From Paraconiothyrium sp. Pb-2020 (Eukaryota; Ascomycota; Dothideomycetes; Pleosporales; Didymosphaeriaceae), in the NCBI GenBank assembly GCA_022419385.1, contig JAJUBI010000007.1, positions 1,149,768 through 1,213,767 on the forward strand: a stretch of 64,000 bases of DNA, given 5' to 3'. The stretch's first letter is position 1. Each line of letters opens with the position of its first letter. The notes under the pieces are model-generated. The model ran no database searches. It was not told where the DNA came from and saw only the letters and a list, made by a program, of their open reading frames with translations. The position numbers and the translations under genes are program-made. Positions 58,101 to 64,000 of the stretch are shown here, in pieces.

Positions 58101-58239
58101 ACCTGAGGAGCTTACCTTCGCCAAGGGAGATATTCTCGCTGTGTTGAGGCTGCAGGATGACGGATGGTGGGAGGCGGAGGTCGTTGGTAAAGATGGCAGG
58201 CGCGGCCTTGTGCCGAGTAATTATTTGCAGAACTGCTAA
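55109..58239 (+). CDS. F-BAR and SH3 protein of the Cdc15/Imp2/Hof1 family
   Basis: Membrane-bending scaffold of septation and endocytosis. Four exons (55109-55154, 55203-55807, 55855-58015, 58070-58239) encode 993 aa. The F-BAR domain covers about residues 15-270: SFANNFWGKDDAGVSPMLER, LKSFYAARAAIEDEYSRKLL, MGKAHQSVAQQMKTELEEPL, then KFQDLEEERIDYTKSSLWNF and a TVCVSDDAACEKIR end. Residues 300-930 are disordered and Pro/Ser/Gln-rich with many SP sites, as in Cdc15, where phosphorylation controls oligomerisation. A C-terminal SH3 (EELTFAKGDILAVLRLQDDG, WWEAEV, GLVPSNYLQNC) ends the chain; its first strand is AMYMYAAQIP, not the usual ALYDY. Splice sites are all canonical. Which paralogue (Imp2, Cdc15 or Hof1) is not decided. 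Confidence 0.92.
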
Positions 58240-59026
58240 GGCAAGCGCTGATAGTGTAACGAGGAGAGCAGGATACCCGGTTATGTTCTTTTCTTCCGCT
58301 TAGTATGTTTTTGTGTATGGCATTTCTGGTGTTTGATCCGGAGTTTGGTCGATAGTCCGATTCTTGCACTCGTTTATGACCACATAGCATGTAGTAAATG
58401 CAGGAAATCCTGATTGTTTCGTCGATTAACAAATACCTGCATCGTGTGAATCTCCAGTTATCCGAGGGTGATACTACTATCGTTCATCATTAGTAGGTCA
58501 TGGCTTTCCGCCATAATAGGTAGATCTCTCATATCTATACTATAGAAGTGTATCTATCAGTAGATCTATTATCAAACGAGAGACCTATACTATGCTAGCA
58601 TGGTGAAAGCGCTGCCACGGCATGATTTTCGAAATTGGATGCCTGCTTGTCTGAGGCCGCGATCATGAGAGTTTATTTCGTCCATGCAATCCCTGTTGCT
58701 CGGGTTCATATCGTCCGAGCTCCAGACCATGCATTCAAAAGGGAGAGACATGGTTGTGGGGTGCCTGGAGTATTAAGCGTACTTCTTTGCTAGGAAACCG
58801 GCAACGCTTTGCCATATGGAACATGGTTAAAGGTGCAGGCTCACACATGAGAAGAACTATCCTATTTTTCGTTGATGTAAATTTTACTTAGCTTAGAACA
58901 TGTGTATAAGAGGTCTGCAATGGGGATAACGAGATTGCTCGGAGACTTAAACTTTCCACACTGACACTACGTATTATACCGTACAGATTGCCTGATCGTC
59001 CGAACCGTCTCTTCGGAGTAGACCAT
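58240..59026. other. Convergent intergenic stretch, partly AT-rich
   Basis: About 790 bases. 58.50-58.60 kb is AT-rich and contains an imperfect inverted repeat. No supported gene. Confidence 0.4.
58517..58587. repeat. Weak imperfect inverted repeat in AT-rich DNA
   Basis: TAGGTAGATCTCTC (58517-58530) can pair with GAGAGACCTA (58578-58587) if AGAT bulges out. The loop holds repeated ATCTAT/TCTATACTATA words. Confidence 0.45.
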
Positions 59027-59818
59027 TTAAATGTTCCCAGCGTTCCCAACATCAGTATTATTCCTACAGTCCGGCCCACAAACAAACGGTTTCAACCCCT
59101 TTCGCGCCCCATCAACCCTCATCCTCCTCACCTCTCCCTTCAAAGTCTTCAGCTCTTCACTACCCAGCCCTTCCACCGCTCTCCAAATCCTCTCCACAGT
59201 TCCCAACTCCGGCCCCCCTGCAACCCTACTAAGGATATCCAAACAAGCCGGCGTCCCGTCGGCCAAAACAGCAGTCTCGTAATTCAGCATCCACCCGTTA
59301 CCATTACCATCCCAACCCCACGCCAAAATCTGCCACCCATTGACGAAATACGACAGCGCACCGTTGCCCACAGTGTCCCACGTATCGATCCAGCCTCGCC
59401 CGAGAGAAGCGTTGGCGATGCGGCGTGGGGTGTCGTATCCGAAAGCTGAGTACAATTTGCGCGTGTGGTTCAAAGTCCATGTCGAGAGATCGGCCAGCTG
59501 GCCGGGGTAGGTTCCGAGCGGGCATTCAGCAGGCGTTGAGCTCGACATGAGGCCGCAGGTGGGCAAAACAGGCCAGAGGCTCCAGATGAGGTTGTCTAGG
59601 GCCATGTACTTCTTGTTGGAGCTGTAGGAGACGTACCAGTCGCCATAGTAGAAGCCTGCCGGCAATGGACGGTACGGTGGCGGAGAGGTACAGACGTTGG
59701 GGTCGAGAGCAGGTGGTAGTCGTGCTTTGACTAATTGAGAGGACTGGTTAGGGGTGCAATGAGCGTAAATCAAGGAGGTCGAGAAGGACAGGAGAAGAAG
59801 ATTGAGCTCGAATGCCAT
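59027..59818 (-). CDS. Secreted protein of unknown function
   Basis: A single exon of 263 aa from ATG 59818. The first about 22 residues (MAFELNLLLLSFSTSLIYAH) form a signal peptide. The mature part is Trp/Tyr/Gly-rich: PAGFYYGDWYVSYSSNKKYM, LIWSLWPVLPTCGL, STWTLNHTRKLYSAFGYDTP, then GRGWIDTWDTVGNGALSYFV and WQILAWGWDGNGNGWMLNYE, with cysteines suited to disulphides and two or three NxT/S sites. The strand pattern suggests a beta-barrel (lipocalin-like) fold, an inference only. I do not recognise a named family. It is convergent with the F-BAR gene. Confidence 0.75.
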   Translation of the reverse strand: MAFELNLLLLSFSTSLIYAHCTPNQSSQLVKARLPPALDPNVCTSPPPYRPLPAGFYYGDWYVSYSSNKKYMALDNLIWSLWPVLPTCGLMSSSTPAECPLGTYPGQLADLSTWTLNHTRKLYSAFGYDTPRRIANASLGRGWIDTWDTVGNGALSYFVNGWQILAWGWDGNGNGWMLNYETAVLADGTPACLDILSRVAGGPELGTVERIWRAVEGLGSEELKTLKGEVRRMRVDGARKGLKPFVCGPDCRNNTDVGNAGNI

Positions 59819-60465
59819 TGCAATTTTCACATGTAAGACCCGCGAGAACGTCTTAATTTTTGGCCGAAGTGTGATATCAATGATGAATGATGCGATGCTG
59901 ATAGGAACTGACGTGAAACGACCACGAGTTTTATCGTTTTAACACCACGAGCAATCCGCTTGAAAGGCTTCGCAGTCAGGATAATCTGAGACAATGTACA
60001 TCCTTCGTACCAGACCCTCCATATCGTTCAATCTGACATTGTGTTATCTTGGATCCCTTCTATTCTACGCCACCAATCATTGAGGAAGGCCCTTGCGATG
60101 TTTGTGGCCGCATGGTTGTAGTAAAGAGGCCGTAATTCGTAGTATGTGTACCCTAGCGCTGATATCCTACTTCAGGCAAACCATAAGCTCATGCACATCA
60201 TACCATTTGGTGTCATGCTACTGAAGGTCGCGAGAGAGAACACTAATACGCTGCTAAATAGTTGAGCACATGATTGATACGTCATTGACTGCGAAGGGCG
60301 AAATATTGAATTATGTTTCATTGATAAGGGCGCCGAGGTGCACGACGACCGACGCGCATTAATCCAGGACCCAAGTATTCCTTCAGTTGAGCGGGCTGCA
60401 CTGTAGTACCATAGAATATGCCCTGCTATCTCGAAGACGAGCCGCCTCAGGTGCTTAGTCCTCGA
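59819..60465. other. Intergenic between secreted protein and ABC transporter
   Basis: About 650 bases. It holds the promoter of the secreted protein gene next to 59818 and the ABC gene 3' flank. Nothing else seen. Confidence 0.4.
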
Positions 60466-63400
60466 TCAGGATCTCCCTCCGGTGCCTTCTGGGTCCCTAG
60501 CCGACATCCTGGCCGTATGATACGTTGCACCGGATCCATCACCCTCTTCTTCGGCTTTCAGAATTGGGTGACTTCTCAGTGCCGCACTGCGTTCCGGGGA
60601 CCGTGGTGACTGCAGCAGTATCTCACGTGCAGTGTTTTGCTTCGCGCGTACAGGCGTTGTAAGCGGCGAAATGCTGACTGGTATACGGCTCAGCGTGGAG
60701 GTATGTGGTGCTTGTCTGTGTTCGGACACATACTCCTGCGATGACATATAACTGGGTGGTAGATGTTGCACAGAGTCATGCATGGGCCAAATTGCTTGTG
60801 TTAAAACACGTACTGGCGAAATGGGCGCTGAGATAGTCCGCCCTTGAACCGCACTTGGTGACCTTTGAGAAGATGTGACATTGGTCTTTTGCGCGCGAGA
60901 CGATCTTTTAAGAGAAAAGGACGACCGTCGTGAAAAAGTGGGCGGTGGGCTGGCTTCCGTTGCTCTAAGAGATAGCACGCGGATAGGCGCCATATGCTCT
61001 TCATCATCGCTATCTGAGTCGATGTCCTCGTCAGTTGTAGTCCGGATCTTACCACTGAACTTGTACTTGATATTGCGAATTCTCCGTCTCATTCCTGTAC
61101 GTTCCTCATTGGCTTGCTTGCTGCTGCTCGCTCCATCGAATTGCATAATGTCGGCAGGGGAGTCACAATCATCTTCACAATCGCTATCGTCAGACGATGC
61201 GGGGCAGCTGAGGCCTTCTTCTGCGTCGATCGCCCGGGACTCGATTATCTTCAAATCGCACTTCAGCTGCTTCACTGTCTGTGTCTTCTTCCAGAGCTGG
61301 AAGTACTTCCCGTGCTTCTCCAGAAGCTCATCGTGTGTGCCTCGCTCAGCGATGGACCCTTTGTCTAAGACAAAGATCTGGTCAGCGTGTTGCACTGTTG
61401 AAAGACGATGCGCAATCATGATGGTCGTGCGCCCCTTACATATCCTGGCGAATGACTCTTGTATCTCCGATTCGGCGACATTATCAACACTTGAAGTAGC
61501 CTCGTCGAGCACAACAATCTTTGGATTACGCAGGAAGAGCTGGGCAATGGCCAGCCGCTGTCGTTCACCTCCGGATAGCTTCACACCTCGCTCTCCAACT
61601 ACTGTGTTGTAGGCCATTGGAAACCTCATAATTTGGTCGTGGATTGCGGCCTCCTTGCAAGCTGCTATGACCTCCGTATCACTGGCTTCTAACCGCGCAT
61701 ATCTGACGTTCTCCAGTATGGTTTCGTTATTGAATATTGGCTCCTGCCGGACAATGCCAACGATCTCTCGCAAGCTCCTTTGCGTTACGCCTCGAATATC
61801 TTGATCGTCGATGAGGATGGCTCCTTCGGTAACGTCGTATGCACGGAAGAGCAACTTATCGCAAGTTGTGGTTTTGCCGCTACCGGACTGGCCGACAAAG
61901 GCGACTGTTGAACCGGCTTGGATAGTGAAAGCGAGATTGTTTATGACTGGATTATCCCCGTCGTATGCGAAAGATACATTCCGGTACTCCACTTTGCCTT
62001 CGCGGAAGAGAAGATCCTGGGCACTTTCATCATCGAGCACCGTTGGTTCAGCTTGCATGAGCTGACGCAATCGCTCTACGTCGACCAGGACTTGGACCAA
62101 GGAGTGGTAAAAGTGCGCTAGCTTGAAGAGTGGGTTGGTGAACAGGTTCCAATAGAACAGGAGTGCAACGAAATTTCCGACGGCATCTTCGATGTGCGTG
62201 GTGAGGTGCGCGGTGCGAAGAAGAATACCGAGGTATCCCAGAGTTACCACCAAGGTCTGACAGATTCGCATGGCCATGGATATATCATAGTTGTAAGCCT
62301 GTTCGGCCAGTTCCTGAATACTTAGAGTCTTGAGGCGGTTGTGCTGGTAGTCTTGCCTGTTGAGATAGAAGGTCGACATCCAGTTCGCAATGGACTCGTG
62401 GAGAACGTCCCATTCAACACGTGACGTCTCTCGGTACTTTCGACGGGCAGCAGCGCACAGAATCGTGCCTTTATATGTCACTATTGCGTAGAAGACGTAT
62501 GTACATGAGAGTATCAATGCCACATACACGTCGAACAGATATGTGACATAAGCGAACGCGGCCACAATGTCTAAGACAAGTGGAAGGGTGCTCTCGACGA
62601 AGTCGTCTACGAATTGGTTGATGACCTGGCCTTGTCCGATGGCCGCTATCATCTCTCCAGTCTGCTTGTTCTCGTGAAAAGCGTATGATAAACCGGCGAC
62701 GTGTGAAGCAAGCGACAGCAGCAAGTCTAGATAGCTACTGTAGAAGAGTCTAACGCTCAGCCACTTTCTTGCAGGTTCCAACACGACGTCGTAGGGGACT
62801 TTGACTGCAAAGATGTAGATCAAGATTTGTCGTGGGAGCGTGCTGTCATCGTGATTGTTGCTGATTGCCTGGACGATGTTGCCGAGAATTCGAGGGCCGA
62901 ACAGCTGAGAGACTCTGCCGCCAATCATGAGTACCAACATGACTAGAGCGTAGCATTGACGTCGTCGATCTCTGAAAGGGATGATATACGGCAAGAGGAA
63001 CTTGACTTCGTGGAGGTAAGTCCACCAGCCACCGACCTTTTCGATATGTTCCTCTTGCTCCGAAGGTTGGAAGTTGCCTTCCGCTCCGAACTCATCACAC
63101 TTGACGTCTTGGAGACCAAGAAACGAACTAGCCGAAAGGCTCGCATGCGGTGAATTCAATAAAGGCTCTCGTTCCGCGTCTCTTGGAGGTGAGATTGCGG
63201 CTGATGCGGTGATGGATATACAGAGAAGCACGAGCGACGCAATGCGTAGGAGGCGAATTGACAGTTCCACAAAATCAAAAGGACAATGTCGAGCTGACTG
63301 AAAGGACGGGAGAGTAATAGCGGTGTCCAGAAACATTGCGAGGATCCACGTGATCAGGTTGGGGAGCCAGTATAGGCGTCTTGCGTCGGAGTGAATGAGC

Positions 63401-63696
63401 AAGATGACCAGCCACAACAAGAAGCTGAGCGTCGTATACACCACGGCATCTGGTTCGGCGGCCCAGTCAGCTTCAAACACCGGGTGCAAAGTTTGCAGCA
63501 TACCCTCGAGCAAGTACAACGAGCATATTGCGACGGAGACGTGCTTTGAGATGGCTCGTTGAGACGGGCTGAGAGTGGCTCGTTTTGACGGCGGGACGAA
63601 GCAAGCAGCAGCAACAGCGAGTACACTAGCGCAGGTGACAATGATAAAAGGGGACGCGTAACGGAGAGGGCGGAGATAGGCGCTTGCGGAAGGCAT
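60466..63696 (-). CDS. HMT1/ABCB6-type ABC half-transporter with long C-terminal extension
   Basis: A single exon of 1076 aa from ATG 63696. An N-terminal domain of about four or five hydrophobic segments (YASPFIIVTCASVLAVAAAC, LSFLLWLVILLIH, LITWILAMFLDTAI, LLRIASLVLLCISITASAAI) precedes a six-helix ABC membrane domain. One nucleotide-binding domain follows: Walker A GQSGSGKTT (about residue 600), signature LSGGERQRLA, Walker B KIVVLDEATSSVD, and the His loop AHRLST. The layout matches vacuolar Hmt1 (phytochelatin/cadmium) and mitochondrial or organellar ABCB6; the cargo here is inferred, not shown. About 270 residues after the domain are acidic/Ser-rich, which is unusual, as S. pombe Hmt1 is about 830 aa. 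It acts as a homodimer by family rule. Confidence 0.9.
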   Translation of the reverse strand: MPSASAYLRPLRYASPFIIVTCASVLAVAAACFVPPSKRATLSPSQRAISKHVSVAICSLYLLEGMLQTLHPVFEADWAAEPDAVVYTTLSFLLWLVILLIHSDARRLYWLPNLITWILAMFLDTAITLPSFQSARHCPFDFVELSIRLLRIASLVLLCISITASAAISPPRDAEREPLLNSPHASLSASSFLGLQDVKCDEFGAEGNFQPSEQEEHIEKVGGWWTYLHEVKFLLPYIIPFRDRRRQCYALVMLVLMIGGRVSQLFGPRILGNIVQAISNNHDDSTLPRQILIYIFAVKVPYDVVLEPARKWLSVRLFYSSYLDLLLSLASHVAGLSYAFHENKQTGEMIAAIGQGQVINQFVDDFVESTLPLVLDIVAAFAYVTYLFDVYVALILSCTYVFYAIVTYKGTILCAAARRKYRETSRVEWDVLHESIANWMSTFYLNRQDYQHNRLKTLSIQELAEQAYNYDISMAMRICQTLVVTLGYLGILLRTAHLTTHIEDAVGNFVALLFYWNLFTNPLFKLAHFYHSLVQVLVDVERLRQLMQAEPTVLDDESAQDLLFREGKVEYRNVSFAYDGDNPVINNLAFTIQAGSTVAFVGQSGSGKTTTCDKLLFRAYDVTEGAILIDDQDIRGVTQRSLREIVGIVRQEPIFNNETILENVRYARLEASDTEVIAACKEAAIHDQIMRFPMAYNTVVGERGVKLSGGERQRLAIAQLFLRNPKIVVLDEATSSVDNVAESEIQESFARICKGRTTIMIAHRLSTVQHADQIFVLDKGSIAERGTHDELLEKHGKYFQLWKKTQTVKQLKCDLKIIESRAIDAEEGLSCPASSDDSDCEDDCDSPADIMQFDGASSSKQANEERTGMRRRIRNIKYKFSGKIRTTTDEDIDSDSDDEEHMAPIRVLSLRATEASPPPTFSRRSSFSLKRSSRAQKTNVTSSQRSPSAVQGRTISAPISPVRVLTQAIWPMHDSVQHLPPSYMSSQEYVSEHRQAPHTSTLSRIPVSISPLTTPVRAKQNTAREILLQSPRSPERSAALRSHPILKAEEEGDGSGATYHTARMSARDPEGTGGRS

Positions 63697-64000
63697 GGTC
63701 GTTTGCTCGTGCTATGGATTGTCCTGGGTGGCAGTCGTAGAGAGCCGAGAGAAAATGAAGGAACTGATGAGGGTGGCTGTGGTGATCATCGCTGGCGGTT
63801 GCTCAGGATCTAGAGAGTGCCTCTGGATGAATGAAACACGTGCAAGAACGAGGACGCGTGTGGCTCCTGTGGGTGGAGGGAAGGCGTTGGTCTGTCCCGG
63901 GGTGCTCTTTCTATCGGGTTCGACGAGGAAGTCGCACTCGAAACGTCGACAGTCCCGAAAGGATGCTGAGAGCTGGAGGCCGATTCGGGCAAGTACTGTA
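63697..64000. promoter_or_regulatory. Upstream region of the ABC transporter gene
   Basis: About 300 bases to the window edge. Promoter and 5' UTR of the minus-strand ABC gene by position; no element named. Confidence 0.35.

Noticed and set aside
1..64000. Secondary-metabolite or defence gene cluster
   Set aside because: The genes are mainly unrelated housekeeping functions; no synthase, NLR or tailoring set is present.

Overview
The window is nuclear DNA of a filamentous ascomycete (Pezizomycotina). The genes are spaced about 0.4-2.6 kb apart, carry short GT-AG introns of mostly 47-60 bp with CTAAC/CTGAC-like branch sites, and lie on both strands without operons. Fungus-specific families are present: HRI1, a GDS1 winged helix, a fungal rhodopsin-like 7TM protein, a DUF2235 protein, and an HMT1-type ABC transporter. 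I cannot fix the class or species from sequence alone; Dothideomycetes is only a guess. There are no tRNA or rRNA genes, CRISPR arrays or intact transposons that I can support.

Layout: 1-8 kb holds the 5' part of IMP-specific 5'-nucleotidase ISN1 (minus), head to head with Mediator subunit MED17 (plus), then a secreted major-royal-jelly/yellow-family protein and an aldo/keto reductase. 8-17 kb holds a long leucine-rich-repeat protein (minus) divergent from a coiled-coil protein (plus), then ribosomal protein eL13 and HRI1. 17-22 kb holds a SANT/DUF7626-like nuclear protein (minus) and a single-pass membrane protein (plus). 22-25 kb is a gene-poor, partly AT-rich stretch with small repeats and one candidate small secreted cysteine protein. 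25-32 kb holds a FAR1-type DNA-binding protein, a covalent-FAD amine oxidase of the fructosyl-amino-acid/sarcosine oxidase family (minus) and, divergent from it, the mitochondrial methyltransferase OMS1. 34-40 kb holds a GDS1-type winged-helix gene, a DUF2235 hydrolase and an NmrA-like protein. 43-44 kb holds a rhodopsin-like 7TM gene with four exons. 46.8-58.2 kb holds the CCR4-NOT scaffold NOT1 (minus, 2311 aa) divergent from an F-BAR/SH3 cytokinesis protein (plus). 59-63.7 kb holds a secreted protein of unknown function and an HMT1-type ABC half-transporter.

Most genes are housekeeping (purine turnover, transcription, translation, mRNA decay, cytokinesis, mitochondria) and do not form a metabolic cluster. 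The most unusual structures are two clusters of alternating reading-frame breaks, in the 5' coding parts of the LRR gene and the GDS1-like gene, each surrounded by kilobases of intact coding sequence. A run of three microexons (11, 21 and 15 nt) lies in ISN1.
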